Assembly (NCBI RefSeq): GCF_013608025.1 | Contig: NZ_VDLV01000010.1 | Coordinates: 119,537 to 183,536, forward strand | Length of the DNA: 64,000 nucleotides | Source of the DNA: Pseudomonas brassicacearum subsp. neoaurantiaca | GTDB taxonomy: Bacteria; Pseudomonadota; Gammaproteobacteria; Pseudomonadales; Pseudomonadaceae | Reading direction: 5' to 3' | Shown here: in pieces, positions 45,080-55,964 of the stretch | Numbering within the stretch: the first letter of the stretch is position 1 | Layout: the number at the start of each line of letters is the position of its first letter | Translations under genes and position numbers: made by a program | The notes under the pieces: generated by a model | What the model was told of the DNA's origin: nothing | Seen by the model: the letters and a program-made list of their open reading frames with translations, nothing else | The model's database searches: none

Positions 45080-46786
45080 ATGTCCATGTCTGCCTTAAGG
45101 ACGAGGCTCGTCGTCGCGTCGCTGTGTTTTTTTGCGATGGACCTTGCCGTGGCCGCGCCAACCCCTGGCGACACGGACCTGATCCGCGAGCGCCAGAATC
45201 GCTTGCTCGAAGAGCAGCGCCGGCGCCTCGAAGAGCTCAAGGACCTGCCAGGCAAAGAAGCCAAGCCGGCCCAGCCGACAAAACCTGCCGATACCCGCTG
45301 CTTCCTTATCAAGACCATCGAACTCAAGGGCGCTGACGCCTTGTCCGAGCGCGAGCGCCAACGCTTGCTCGAACCCTACGTCAACCAATGCCTGGGCGTG
45401 CCGCAGCTTAACGAGTTGCTCAAGACCATTACCGATGCCTACCTGGAAAAGGGCTTGGTCACGAGCCGTGCCTATTTGCCGCAACAGGATTTGTCCAGCG
45501 GTCACCTGCAAGTGCTGGTGGTCGAGGGGCGACTTGAAGGCCTGAAGGGTGCCGAGAACAGCGGACTCTCCGAGCGGGAGCTGGCCATGAGCTTTCCCGG
45601 CAAGCCGGGCGAATTGCTCAATCTGCGGGATATCGAGCAGATGGTCGATCAACTGAACCGTCTGCCATCCAACAGCGCCCGCATGGAGCTGACGCCGGGG
45701 CAGAACATTGGCGGCAGTGAAGTGCTGGTCCGGAACACTCCACAGAAACCTTGGCGGGCCGGCCTGTCACGGCATAACGACGGGCAGAAGAGCACCGGTG
45801 AGCAGCAATGGGGAGCGTCCCTGGACTGGGACAGTCCCTTGGGCCTGGCCGATCAGTTGGCATTGCGCGGCGGCCACGATGCCGTCAGCGATCACCAGAA
45901 GACCTCACGCAACGCCATGCTCTATTACAACCTGCCCTTTGGCTGGTGGAACCTGAGCTACACCTACAGCGAAAGCGAGTACCGCGCGCTGGGCCAGGCC
46001 AACGGCTTCAACTTCAAGCAGAGCGGCGACAGCCAGAACCATCAGTTGCGCCTGGAGCGGGTGGTGCATCGTGACGCGGTGAGCAAGACCTCCCTCAACA
46101 CGGGCCTTGCATACCTGCGCACCAACAATTTCATCGAAGACAGCAAGCTCTCGCAAAGCAGCAATCGCATCAGCGAAGCCCAGTTCGGCATCAACCATGG
46201 GCGGCGGATCGGCAATGCCTTCGTCAACCTCGATCTGGGCCTGCAACAAGGTATCGGTGCCCTCGACGCCCAGGGCGATCACGAGCCGGGGCCTGGCGTG
46301 CCGGATGCCCGCTACCGCAAATACACCGCCACCCTCAGCTACTTGCAGCCGTTCCAGGTGTTGGGCGAGTCCTTCAGCTTCAGCAGCCTGATGACCGGCC
46401 AGCGCAGCGAAGACGCGTTGTTCAGCCCGCAGCGCATGAGCCTCGGCGGGTTGTCTTCGATTCGCGGCTACAAGGACCAGACACTGGCCGGCGACAGCGG
46501 GGGCTACTGGCGCAACGACCTGCGTTGGAGCCGCCCGGTGACGCTTGAGTGGCTGCGTCCGGTGTTCGCCGAGTACGGCACCAGCCTGGGTTACGACCAG
46601 GGTGTTATCCGCGGGGATCGCTACAACGGCGATCAACACGGACGTATGTCGAGCAATTCGCTGGAGTTGTTCGCCCGCGGTGAGAACCTCAGCGCCAGCG
46701 TGACCTTCGCCCATTCCCTGGAACGTCCCGATGCCCTGACCGAGCGCGAAGCGCCGATCTACTTCCGCCTCGACGTATCCATTTAA
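45080..46786 (+). CDS. cdiB: ShlB/FhaC/CdiB family two-partner secretion transporter
   Basis: An outer-membrane TpsB barrel that exports the CdiA-like protein next door. The 568-residue product has a signal peptide (VVASLCFFAMDLAVAA), an N-terminal helix, POTRA-type segments (CFLIKTIELKGADALSERER, YLPQQDLSSGHLQVLVVEGR, LNQLPSN-like LNRLPSNSARMELTPGQNIG) and a C-terminal barrel with the L6-loop motif SIRGYKDQ near residue 461 and a final beta-strand ending in RLDVSI. It precedes cdiA by 22 nt, the standard cdiB-cdiA order. Confidence 0.94.
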   Translation: MSMSALRTRLVVASLCFFAMDLAVAAPTPGDTDLIRERQNRLLEEQRRRLEELKDLPGKEAKPAQPTKPADTRCFLIKTIELKGADALSERERQRLLEPYVNQCLGVPQLNELLKTITDAYLEKGLVTSRAYLPQQDLSSGHLQVLVVEGRLEGLKGAENSGLSERELAMSFPGKPGELLNLRDIEQMVDQLNRLPSNSARMELTPGQNIGGSEVLVRNTPQKPWRAGLSRHNDGQKSTGEQQWGASLDWDSPLGLADQLALRGGHDAVSDHQKTSRNAMLYYNLPFGWWNLSYTYSESEYRALGQANGFNFKQSGDSQNHQLRLERVVHRDAVSKTSLNTGLAYLRTNNFIEDSKLSQSSNRISEAQFGINHGRRIGNAFVNLDLGLQQGIGALDAQGDHEPGPGVPDARYRKYTATLSYLQPFQVLGESFSFSSLMTGQRSEDALFSPQRMSLGGLSSIRGYKDQTLAGDSGGYWRNDLRWSRPVTLEWLRPVFAEYGTSLGYDQGVIRGDRYNGDQHGRMSSNSLELFARGENLSASVTFAHSLERPDALTEREAPIYFRLDVSI

Positions 46787-46808
46787 TTCGCTGCAACGAG
46801 ACCCGATC

Positions 46809-49800
46809 ATGGACGACCGCCAATACGCCTTCCTGGCCCGCCAGCCTTCTGCTGCCCTGAAAACCCGCGACGCCTTTTGGGGCATGCCCAAGCGCGGCCT
46901 GGCGTTCCTGCTGGTCAACGTCATGTTCTGGCAACCGCTGTGGGCCCAGGCCGACGGCATCGTGGTCAGCGCGCCGGGCACCAGCCTGGGTCAGGCGGGC
47001 AATGGCGTACCCATCGTCAAAATCGCCAAGCCCAACGGCAGCGGGCTGTCCCACAACAAATTCACCGACTACAACGTCGGAAAAAACGGCGTCATCCTCA
47101 ACAACGCCACCAACCCCGCCCAATCCACGCAACTGGGCGGGATCATCCTCGGCAACCCGAACCTCAAGGGCTCGGCGGCCAAAGTCATTCTCAACGAGGT
47201 CAACGGCGGCAACCCGAGCCAGTTGCGCGGCTACACCGAAGTGGCGGGGCAATCGGCCCACGTCATCGTCGCCAACCCGTACGGCATCACCTGCGATGGA
47301 TGCGGCTTCATCAATACGCCGAAAGCGACCCTGACCACAGGCAAGCCGATCATCGAAAACGGCCAGCTAAACCGCTATCAGGTGGATCAGGGCAGTGTCG
47401 CCATTGAAGGCGCGGGCCTCAACGCGAACAACGTCGACCGTTTCGAAATCATCACCCGCAGCGCCAAGATCAATGCCGAGATCCAGGCGAAGAACCTGAC
47501 GATCGTGGCCGGACGCAATGACGTCAACGCCAGCACCCTCAACGCCACGGCCCGTGCCGACGACGGCAGCGCCAAACCCCAACTGGCGATCGACTCCTCG
47601 GCGTTGGGCGGGATGTATGCCGGCGCGATCAAGCTGGTGGGCACCGAGGCCGGTGTCGGGGTGAAGCTGGACGGCAAGATGGTTGCCAGTGGCGGGGATA
47701 TCCAGCTCGATGCCAATGGGCATTTGAGCCTGGCGCAGACGGCGGCTGCCGGTGCCATCGACATCGAGGCCAAGAGCCTGGAGACCCGTGGCCAGGTGTA
47801 TGCCGGTAGCCGGCTCGAAGTCAAAACCCAGGGTGACCTGACCAGCCAGCAGAACCTGGTGGCGCGCGACAGCATTCACCTGGACAGCGGCGGCACGCTG
47901 ACCAACAACGGCATTATCGAGGCCGGGGTCAACGCCGATAACAGCCGCAATGCGGTGGGCGATGTCACGCTCACGGCAAGACAACTGAACAACGCCGGCA
48001 AGACCGTCATTGCCAGCCGCGACCTGACGGTCACGACTACCGCTGCGCTGAACAACCAGGGCGGTACGCTCAGTGGGCAGCGCAAGGCCACGGTCGCCGC
48101 CGACGTTGTGGATAACCGCAACAAAGGTCGAATCCTCGGCAACACCGAACTGCACTTGACCGCCAATCAGGTGCTGAACAGCCAGGGTGGCTTGATCAAC
48201 AGCCAAGGCGTCCTGACCGCCAACCTCGGCCGCCTGGAAAACAACGCAGGCGAACTGTCCAGCCTGAACAGCGCGACCCTGGTCCTCGACAGCCTGGACA
48301 ACCTGACCGGCCTGGTCATGGCTGGCATGAACCTCGACATCACCAACGCGGGCGCGATCAACAACCAGGGCGGCGAACTGTCCAGCCAAGGCATTGTGAC
48401 CGTGCGCACCGCCAGCCTGGACAACCGCAACAAAGGCACCGTCGCCGCCAATGGCAAGCTGCTGGTCACGGCGACAGGCAAGGTCAACAACGCTGACCAA
48501 GGCCTGATTGCCAGCCGCGGTGCCGGTGTTGAGCTCGAGGCCGCGAGCCTGGATAACGCCAAGGGCACGCTGCAAGGCAAAGGCCTGACGATTGTGAATG
48601 TCGCGGGCGATATCGATAACCAGGGCGGCAGCATCATCGCCCAGGACGCCAACCTGAGTGTTTTCGCGACGAATCTGGACAACCGCGGCGGCGTGCTGGC
48701 CAGCGTCAAGGCCGCGCTGGAGGCGCGAGCCACCGGCGTACTTAAAAACGGCTATGACGTGAATCGCCAGGGCGGCACGATCCAGGCCCAAGGTCTCAAA
48801 CTCAAGGCTTTGGCCGGATTGTTCAACGATGGCGGGCGCATTGCCGCGCAAGCGGGCGATGTCGTGATCAACAATACCGGTGCGGATATCAACAACAGTA
48901 ACGGCGGTATCTACGCCACGGGTAAGGTCCAGGTCATTGGTCGAGACCTGGACAACAGCAACGGCGGGCAGATCAGCGCCAATCGCATCGACTTTGATCT
49001 TTCGGGGGCACTGGACAACAACGGCGGCATCATCGAAAGCCAGGACAGCCTGGATATCCTCGCGGCCAGCCTGAGCAACCAGAAGGGCCAGTTGCGAACC
49101 CTGGGCAAGGACAGCACCACCACGTTCAACATTACAGGCCTGTTCGACAACATCGACGGCACGCTGGAAACCGCCAGCCAGGACGTGGGCCTGAAAACCG
49201 GCAGCATTCAGAACGTGGGCGGCGAGTTGTTGCATACCGGCCTGGGACTGTTCGGCATCAGCCAGGCCAACCTGGGGCAGGCCGGTGGTCGCCTGGTGAC
49301 CTACGGCAACTTGAGCGTGAAGGCGGACCGCTGGACTAACAGCACGGCGATCCAGGCTGGACGCCTGGTGGTGGATGTCGACCAGTTGACCCAGACCGCT
49401 ACGGGCAAACTGCTCAGCACCGATAGCCTGGTGGGCCGTGGCAGCAATTGGCGGGTTGACGGCCTGATCGGCAGCGATGGCGCGATCGACCTGCAACTGA
49501 CCGGTGCCTATACCGGTAGTGGTCGCTTGAGCAGCCTCGGCACCTTGGGCCTCAAGGCCGCGCTGATCAATCTGGAGCAAAACGGCAGTATCGCTGGCGG
49601 TGGCAACACAACCGTCGTGGTCGATGGCGTCCTCAACAGCTACGGTCGCCTGACCTCGGCGGCGGACATGAGCGTCACGGCCGCAACGGTCAACAACTAC
49701 GGCACGCTGGGCAGCGCCGGCGCGCTCGGCGTATCCACCGGCAACTTGCTCAACGAACGCGGATTGATCTTCAGCGGCGGTAATACCAGCCTGCGCGTCA

Positions 49801-52800
49801 ACAGCCTGACCAACCGCTATGCCGATATCTACAGCCTGGGTGACCTGAGCATCGATCGCGACGGCCTCGGCACGCGTGCCAGCCGCATCCTCAACAGTTC
49901 CGGCACGCTGCAAAGCGACGGCAACATGCGCCTGGCGGCCAGCACGATCGACAACGTCCGCGAGGTCTTGACCACCCACGATGCAGGCATCTACACCGCC
50001 TCGATCAGGGAAGTGGCCTGCATCCCAGGTGATTGCGACGGTCCCAAGGTCAACCACGTCTGGCAGATCATCCAGCGCGATAAGTTCGAAGTCACCGCGG
50101 CCAGCGCCGCCTCCAGCATCACCACCGGCGGCAACCTGAATATCCAGGGCGACACCCTGACCAATCGGAGCAGCAGCATCGGCGTCGGCGGTGCATTGAC
50201 CGCCAACCTCGTCAGCTTGAACAACATCGGCATCGAGACCAGCGAGATCGAAACCTCGCGCACCTTCAGGTCCGAGCGCACGCGCCATCCGAGTGGCTGG
50301 CGCGCCGCCGCCAATGACTTCACCAACAAATATTGGCTGCAGAGCCCGGGCTACAACGCCAACGACCTGGGTGGCCTTGAAGCAGCGATGAGCCGCTTCA
50401 TCGGCATTACCGAGATGGAGTTCCTGCAGCTTCGCACCCAAACCAGTACTACCGATAACCAGACCTATGCCGCGATTATCCAAGCCGGTGGCGCCGTCGA
50501 CATTCCTACCCAGGGCGACCTCAACAGCGGCGTCGTGCGTGGCGGCTATAACTACGTCGGCGCCGGCCCGCGCACCGACACCCAGGCCGACAACGCCTTC
50601 TCGACCCGCATCAGCGTCAATCGGCAACTCCCGCCGAGCCTGACCCAGCAACAGGTCGATCCACTGGCCCTGCCGGGCTTTGACTTGCCCACCGGGCAAA
50701 ACGGCCTGTTCCGCATGAGCGGCGACGGCTCCACCACGCCAACCCAAAGCACGGGGCTCACGCAAGTGCGTGGCCTGCCGGACCGCTCGTTCCAGACCAG
50801 CCCGCAAAAATACCTGATCGAGACTAACCCGGCGCTGACCGACATGCGCCGCTTCATGAGCTCGGATTACCTGCTGTCGAATCTGGGCTACGACCCGGAC
50901 ACCGCCGCCAAGCGCCTGGGCGATGGTTTCTACGAGCAACGCCTGATCCAGCAAGCCGTGATCGCCCGCACCGGCCAGCGCTTCCTCGATGGCCAGACCT
51001 CCGACGACGGCATGTTCAAGTACCTGATGAACAACGCCATCGCCAGCAAGGACGCTCTCAACCTGTCCCTGGGCGTGAGCCTGACCGCCGAACAGGTTGC
51101 GGCCCTGACCCATGACATCGTCTGGATGGAAACTCGGACGGTGAATAATCAACAGGTGCTGGTGCCGGTGCTTTATCTGGCTCAAGCCAACAACCGTCTG
51201 GCGCCGAATGGTGCGCTGATTCAGGGTTCAGACGTCAGCCTGATTGCGGGTAAGAACCTGAACAGTGCGGGCACCTTGCGTGCGTCCAGCAACCTGAGGG
51301 CGACGGCGGGCGACAGCTTGGTCAACAGTGGGTTGATGGAAGCGGGGAACCGGCTTGAGGCGTTGGCGAGTAAGGATCTTACTAACCGGGCTGGCGGGGT
51401 TATTGCTGGGCGGGATGTCAGTGTTGTTGCCGTCGCTGGTGATTTGACCAATGAGCGAACCATTACCCGGCATGCCAGCGGCACTGGTTACAAGACTGAG
51501 CAACGCGAATTTGCTGACAACGCGGCGCGGATCGAGGCGAGTCATGACCTGAGCGCGGGCGCTGGGCGGGATATCGCCAATGTTGGTGGTGTGCTCAAGA
51601 GTGGTAACGACACCACATTGCGCGCAGCCCGAAATATGAATATCACCGCCGCCGAGCAGGTGGACAGCCATACGCAGGGCAGCAAACATCGAGACCAGAC
51701 CATTACCCAGAATGGTTCTAGCGTTACGGTTGGGCGGGATCTTCAGGCCGCTGCGGGCGGTGACCTCAACGTGGTCGCTAGCCAGGTCGAAGCCAAGCGG
51801 AACCTGGCCATTGCCGCTACCAAGAACTTGACCTTGGGGCCAGCGGCGAATGAACAGCATTCGTATGGCCAGAGCAAGAAGGTCAAGAGCATCGAGGATC
51901 ATGTCCAGCAGGTGTCCACCACGCTCAAGGCGGGCGGGGATGCGACGCTGAGCGCGGGGCAGGATCTCACGCTGGTAGCGAGTACGGTCAACGCGGGGAA
52001 TGAGGCGTACCTGGTGGCGGGTAACAACCTCGCCCTGAAGGCTGCTGCGGATCAGGACTACAGCTTCTACAGCAAGACCAAGAAGTCTTCTTCAGGGAAG
52101 AAATTCCGGCTGGATGAAACGGGCAGCACCACCCATGTGGGCAGCCTGGTCAGTTCCAGCGGCAACAGCACGCTGGTGGCGGGCGAAAACCTGCTGTCGG
52201 CAGGCAGCGCCGTGACTTCCGAGAAAGGCGCGACGAAATTGGTCGCCAGCAAGGACGTACAGATTCTTGCCGTGACCGACGCCGACAGCGCCCGCCATGA
52301 GCGTAAGGAAAGCAAAAGCAGTTGGGGTGGGTTCAAGTCGAGCAAAGTCCAAGACAAAGTCGACGAGAAACGCACCACGGCGGTGGGCAGCATGGTCTCC
52401 GGCGAGACGGTCACCGTCGCGGGCGGCCAAGATGTGAAAGTGACGGGCTCGTCCCTGGTCAGTACCGGTGATCTGGCAGTCCAGGCCGGGCGCGACCTGA
52501 CCATCGATGCGGCGAAAAATACCTTCTCGCGCACTGATATGCACAAGGAAAAGAATCGCGACCTGACAGGTGTGCTGACTGGTAACAAGCTAGGCCTGGA
52601 TGACATGACGGGCAACCAGCACCTGTTTATTAACAGCCAGAAGCACAACGGCACGGCTGCAGAAACCACGCTTACCGGCAGCACGGTTGGCTCCAGTGCC
52701 GGCAATGTGACGCTCACGGCTGGGCGTGAATTGAGTGTGGTTGCTAGTGATTTGGTCAGTACCAAGGACATGGCGCTTACCGGTTCCAACGTAACCATTA

Positions 52801-55800
52801 CCGCAGGTGATGAAACCGCGCGGCAAACCACTGAGGACAGCTCTAAAAGCTTGGCAGTGGGTAGGGTCATCGGTGGTGCGATCGTCGACACCGCAAGGAC
52901 TATTCGCGACGCGTCCAAAGCTGCGGAGAATGCCGATGACCCTCGACTCAAGGCAGTAAAAATCGCCCAGGCTGCGCTTGCGTTTTACAACCTGGGTGGC
53001 CAGGCCTCGGATGCCAACGGGCAGAGCTCCGGGTTCAAAAACAAGCAAGGCGGCACCCCCAGCAATGGCTCACTGATCAAGATCGGTACCGAGCTGGCCA
53101 ATACGCGCAGCAAAAGCAGCAGCGAGTACAACAGCCTGACGGCGAAGCAAAGCACCCTTAATGCCGGTCAAGAGCTATCGATTGTTGCCACGGGGGACGC
53201 GGCGGGAACCCTGGGTGATATCCAGATAACCGGCAGCAGCCTGAAGGCTGAAAACACCTTGTTGCTGGCTAAAAATGATCTGCTGCTGAAAAGTGCACAG
53301 GACACCGTTGATCGCAAAAACGACGGGTCGAGCAACAAAACGGCCATTGGTGCCAGCTTCAACATTGGGGAGCAAAACGGCTTCACCCTCGATCTGGGGG
53401 CCCAAGGTGCGAAAAACATGGGTAACGGCAAGTCCGTCACCCAGGTAAATACCACGTTGGATACCGGATTGCTGTTGTTGCAAAGCGGCCGCGACACCAC
53501 CCTCGAAGGCGCGCAGGTCCGGGCGGACACCATCAACGCGTCGATTGGCGGCAACCTGAATATTCTTTCTCGGCAGGACACCGAATCGTCGAAAAGCAAG
53601 CAAAGCAGTGGGGGGATCGGAGCGAGCATCTGCGTTCCGCCGTTCTGCTACGGCTCCATGGTCGCGGGTTCGGCGAATGTTGCCGCCGCCAACATGAACA
53701 GTGACTACAAGGCCGTGACCGACCAGAGCGGGCTGTTCGCTGGTGCCGGTGGCTACGACATCCATGTGGGTAAAACCACGACTCTGCAGGGCGCTGTGAT
53801 TGCCAGCGAAGCGTCTGCGGATAAAAACCGCCTCAGCACGGATCGCTTGCTCGTCAGCGATATCAAAAACAGCAGCAATATCGAGAGCCAATCGGCAGGA
53901 ATTTCCATCTCGGGCAGCAATGTTGGCGGCTCCTCATTCGGCGGCAGCATCCCAGTAGCCCTTAAGGACAAAGATCACAGCTACACCCGCAGTGCTGTCA
54001 GCGAAGGCACGATCGTTGTTCGTAACCCCGAGGGCGCGGCTGACTTGGTGGGGCTGAACCGCGATACCGCCAACGCCAATCAGAAGCTGGACAGGCCTGA
54101 TGAAGAGGCCATGCAGGAGCGTATCGATCTGATTCAAAGCTCGGCGCAACTGGCCAGTGGAATTATCAGTACGGTGGCGAAGGCAAAGGCGGATGAGGCC
54201 AAAAAGCTCGACGACCAAGCGAAAGCACAAGTAGACGCTGGCTCGCCCGATGCCGCCGAGGCGGTACGGGCCGCAGAAGTCGCCTATGTCGAGTCCCTGC
54301 GCTGGCAGGTCGGCGGTGACAAGAAACTGATGGCAGACATTGCTTCAGGATTGATTGCTGCAGGGCTGGGTGGCGCTACAGGGGGAACGGCGGTTGGTAT
54401 TGTTGCCAACACCGCCTCCAGTGATATCTTCAACAAAATCGGCGATTACGCTCAAGCGCGCGCGACCGATCCAAAATCGGATGCAGCTACCAGAGCTGCC
54501 TGGGCGGAGGGTGGTGCGGCGCGGGTAATGCTGCATGCGCTGGCTGGGGCTGCGATAGGGCTTTCCAGCGGCAATGTGGAAAGTGGGGCGCTTGGGGCTG
54601 GTACGTCAGCGGCGCTGATGCCGTACATTGGCAAAGCCCTCAGCGGCACAACAATGACAGAGGCTGACCAAGATGCCCTCGCTTCGCTGATTGCGGCGGG
54701 TGTCGGGGCAACGATTGGAACGAGTAACGGTACTGGTGGTTCGGTCGTGGCTGGAGGCACGGCTAATGGCGTTGAGGCATTCAACCGACAGTTGCACAAG
54801 CAGCAAGAAATTCCCGTTCTGGAGAAAAAAGCTGAGGAACTGGAGAAGACCTTAGGTCAACCGGGTTCCAGTTCTCGTTGGATAGACTTGCTGATGATAG
54901 CTGCGGGTGGCAGCGTCGATGCCGCCGACGCTACACGATTGAATGAGTTGTCTCTGCAGTCCCAAGGGAATGACCCGGAGTCTCAGCGTTTTACCGAGGA
55001 TTTAAACTTCGCCAAAGGCGTTGTCGCTCAGTTGGCGGCGCAGAAAATCCCATTGACGTGGAGCAACGGAAGCCAAATTGTCGCGAATGGCGAGAAGGTT
55101 TTCGCGTTCGGCGCAACTGAGAAACAATTCAATGATCCAACGTTGTTCAACGCGGCGGGGTTGTATGGCCCCGGCGCGGTGTATGAACAATGGCGTCAGT
55201 ACGGGCAGGAGCAGACGAGCCAGCATTCGGGTGAGATTGCAAAACTGTCGAGCTATGACTCTGACGTAGAGGCCGCTGCGCAGAGGCTGTCGGTTTTGGC
55301 CGGGAAAGGGATCGTGACCGTTTCGCCGGAGCTGGATGCAGCGATGCTGGTGATGCCAGGGGCCAAGGCTGCTAAGACTGTCCTTGAGACAATCCTGGAA
55401 AGGATGGCGGCGAAAAAAGCGGCGGGGGGATTAGAGGTTGAGGCTGTTGTCGGTGCAAAGGAAGCGGGTTCCACCGGTCTATCCAATGCAGAGATGGGGC
55501 CTTTTGTACCTCAACTCAGTCGGTATGAAGACAGAATTAAACTGACACCAATTAACGGAGGATCGTGGGCAGGAGTCAGAGGTGAATCAAATTTTGTATT
55601 CGATAACCCTGAATTTAAGAAGATTCTGCCTGATGGGATTGCTTACAGGAATGGTTACCCGGACTTCTCTCCGGTTACACTTCATGAGGTTAGGCTTCCT
55701 GGTCTAATATCTACAAATCGAGATGCTAACTTTCGTGCTGCCAACCAGATGCTGGCTAATAAGCTTGGTTTGAAAGAGTCAGATGTGGCTCGGTTTATGA

Positions 55801-55964
55801 GGGAGGAAAAATTTACCTGGCATGAGGTCGAGGATATGCGAAGAATGCAGTTGGTGCCTTCGTTTATCCATACTGGCAAGGTGAATTCGATGGATTTTGG
55901 TGTGAAATATGGTCACCTAGGCGGCGTTGCCGAGAAAGCTTTGTTGGAGGCGGTTAAAAAATGA
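46809..55964 (+). CDS. cdiA: CdiA-type contact-dependent inhibition toxin / filamentous hemagglutinin
   Basis: A 3051-residue TpsA exoprotein displayed on the surface, which delivers its C-terminal toxin to touching cells. Residues 1-48 form an extended signal peptide (LAFLLVNVMFWQPLWAQA); the TPS domain follows with ILGNPNL and VIVANPYGITCDGCGFIN, then long hemagglutinin repeats (LDNRNKG, NNQGG units) and a DUF637-like region. The last ~165 residues (from about 2886) are a low-GC toxin module with W3004-H-E3006, MQLVP, H3021 and GHLGG (H3036), resembling the WHH/HNH-EndoVII colicin-DNase family with E replacing the second H. No VENN motif was seen. The stop overlaps the immunity gene start. 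Confidence 0.93.
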   Translation: MDDRQYAFLARQPSAALKTRDAFWGMPKRGLAFLLVNVMFWQPLWAQADGIVVSAPGTSLGQAGNGVPIVKIAKPNGSGLSHNKFTDYNVGKNGVILNNATNPAQSTQLGGIILGNPNLKGSAAKVILNEVNGGNPSQLRGYTEVAGQSAHVIVANPYGITCDGCGFINTPKATLTTGKPIIENGQLNRYQVDQGSVAIEGAGLNANNVDRFEIITRSAKINAEIQAKNLTIVAGRNDVNASTLNATARADDGSAKPQLAIDSSALGGMYAGAIKLVGTEAGVGVKLDGKMVASGGDIQLDANGHLSLAQTAAAGAIDIEAKSLETRGQVYAGSRLEVKTQGDLTSQQNLVARDSIHLDSGGTLTNNGIIEAGVNADNSRNAVGDVTLTARQLNNAGKTVIASRDLTVTTTAALNNQGGTLSGQRKATVAADVVDNRNKGRILGNTELHLTANQVLNSQGGLINSQGVLTANLGRLENNAGELSSLNSATLVLDSLDNLTGLVMAGMNLDITNAGAINNQGGELSSQGIVTVRTASLDNRNKGTVAANGKLLVTATGKVNNADQGLIASRGAGVELEAASLDNAKGTLQGKGLTIVNVAGDIDNQGGSIIAQDANLSVFATNLDNRGGVLASVKAALEARATGVLKNGYDVNRQGGTIQAQGLKLKALAGLFNDGGRIAAQAGDVVINNTGADINNSNGGIYATGKVQVIGRDLDNSNGGQISANRIDFDLSGALDNNGGIIESQDSLDILAASLSNQKGQLRTLGKDSTTTFNITGLFDNIDGTLETASQDVGLKTGSIQNVGGELLHTGLGLFGISQANLGQAGGRLVTYGNLSVKADRWTNSTAIQAGRLVVDVDQLTQTATGKLLSTDSLVGRGSNWRVDGLIGSDGAIDLQLTGAYTGSGRLSSLGTLGLKAALINLEQNGSIAGGGNTTVVVDGVLNSYGRLTSAADMSVTAATVNNYGTLGSAGALGVSTGNLLNERGLIFSGGNTSLRVNSLTNRYADIYSLGDLSIDRDGLGTRASRILNSSGTLQSDGNMRLAASTIDNVREVLTTHDAGIYTASIREVACIPGDCDGPKVNHVWQIIQRDKFEVTAASAASSITTGGNLNIQGDTLTNRSSSIGVGGALTANLVSLNNIGIETSEIETSRTFRSERTRHPSGWRAAANDFTNKYWLQSPGYNANDLGGLEAAMSRFIGITEMEFLQLRTQTSTTDNQTYAAIIQAGGAVDIPTQGDLNSGVVRGGYNYVGAGPRTDTQADNAFSTRISVNRQLPPSLTQQQVDPLALPGFDLPTGQNGLFRMSGDGSTTPTQSTGLTQVRGLPDRSFQTSPQKYLIETNPALTDMRRFMSSDYLLSNLGYDPDTAAKRLGDGFYEQRLIQQAVIARTGQRFLDGQTSDDGMFKYLMNNAIASKDALNLSLGVSLTAEQVAALTHDIVWMETRTVNNQQVLVPVLYLAQANNRLAPNGALIQGSDVSLIAGKNLNSAGTLRASSNLRATAGDSLVNSGLMEAGNRLEALASKDLTNRAGGVIAGRDVSVVAVAGDLTNERTITRHASGTGYKTEQREFADNAARIEASHDLSAGAGRDIANVGGVLKSGNDTTLRAARNMNITAAEQVDSHTQGSKHRDQTITQNGSSVTVGRDLQAAAGGDLNVVASQVEAKRNLAIAATKNLTLGPAANEQHSYGQSKKVKSIEDHVQQVSTTLKAGGDATLSAGQDLTLVASTVNAGNEAYLVAGNNLALKAAADQDYSFYSKTKKSSSGKKFRLDETGSTTHVGSLVSSSGNSTLVAGENLLSAGSAVTSEKGATKLVASKDVQILAVTDADSARHERKESKSSWGGFKSSKVQDKVDEKRTTAVGSMVSGETVTVAGGQDVKVTGSSLVSTGDLAVQAGRDLTIDAAKNTFSRTDMHKEKNRDLTGVLTGNKLGLDDMTGNQHLFINSQKHNGTAAETTLTGSTVGSSAGNVTLTAGRELSVVASDLVSTKDMALTGSNVTITAGDETARQTTEDSSKSLAVGRVIGGAIVDTARTIRDASKAAENADDPRLKAVKIAQAALAFYNLGGQASDANGQSSGFKNKQGGTPSNGSLIKIGTELANTRSKSSSEYNSLTAKQSTLNAGQELSIVATGDAAGTLGDIQITGSSLKAENTLLLAKNDLLLKSAQDTVDRKNDGSSNKTAIGASFNIGEQNGFTLDLGAQGAKNMGNGKSVTQVNTTLDTGLLLLQSGRDTTLEGAQVRADTINASIGGNLNILSRQDTESSKSKQSSGGIGASICVPPFCYGSMVAGSANVAAANMNSDYKAVTDQSGLFAGAGGYDIHVGKTTTLQGAVIASEASADKNRLSTDRLLVSDIKNSSNIESQSAGISISGSNVGGSSFGGSIPVALKDKDHSYTRSAVSEGTIVVRNPEGAADLVGLNRDTANANQKLDRPDEEAMQERIDLIQSSAQLASGIISTVAKAKADEAKKLDDQAKAQVDAGSPDAAEAVRAAEVAYVESLRWQVGGDKKLMADIASGLIAAGLGGATGGTAVGIVANTASSDIFNKIGDYAQARATDPKSDAATRAAWAEGGAARVMLHALAGAAIGLSSGNVESGALGAGTSAALMPYIGKALSGTTMTEADQDALASLIAAGVGATIGTSNGTGGSVVAGGTANGVEAFNRQLHKQQEIPVLEKKAEELEKTLGQPGSSSRWIDLLMIAAGGSVDAADATRLNELSLQSQGNDPESQRFTEDLNFAKGVVAQLAAQKIPLTWSNGSQIVANGEKVFAFGATEKQFNDPTLFNAAGLYGPGAVYEQWRQYGQEQTSQHSGEIAKLSSYDSDVEAAAQRLSVLAGKGIVTVSPELDAAMLVMPGAKAAKTVLETILERMAAKKAAGGLEVEAVVGAKEAGSTGLSNAEMGPFVPQLSRYEDRIKLTPINGGSWAGVRGESNFVFDNPEFKKILPDGIAYRNGYPDFSPVTLHEVRLPGLISTNRDANFRAANQMLANKLGLKESDVARFMREEKFTWHEVEDMRRMQLVPSFIHTGKVNSMDFGVKYGHLGGVAEKALLEAVKK

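Noticed and set aside
47367..51185. Very long minus-strand open frame opposite cdiA (about 1270 codons)
   Set aside because: It is antisense to a clear two-partner secretion exoprotein, has low-complexity Val/Ala/Asp-rich content typical of a shadow of repeat sequence, and no ribosome site or neighbour fits it.
46809..55964. VENN pre-toxin motif in CdiA
   Set aside because: I looked for VENN near the toxin junction and did not find it; the junction is inferred from the GC drop and domain content only.
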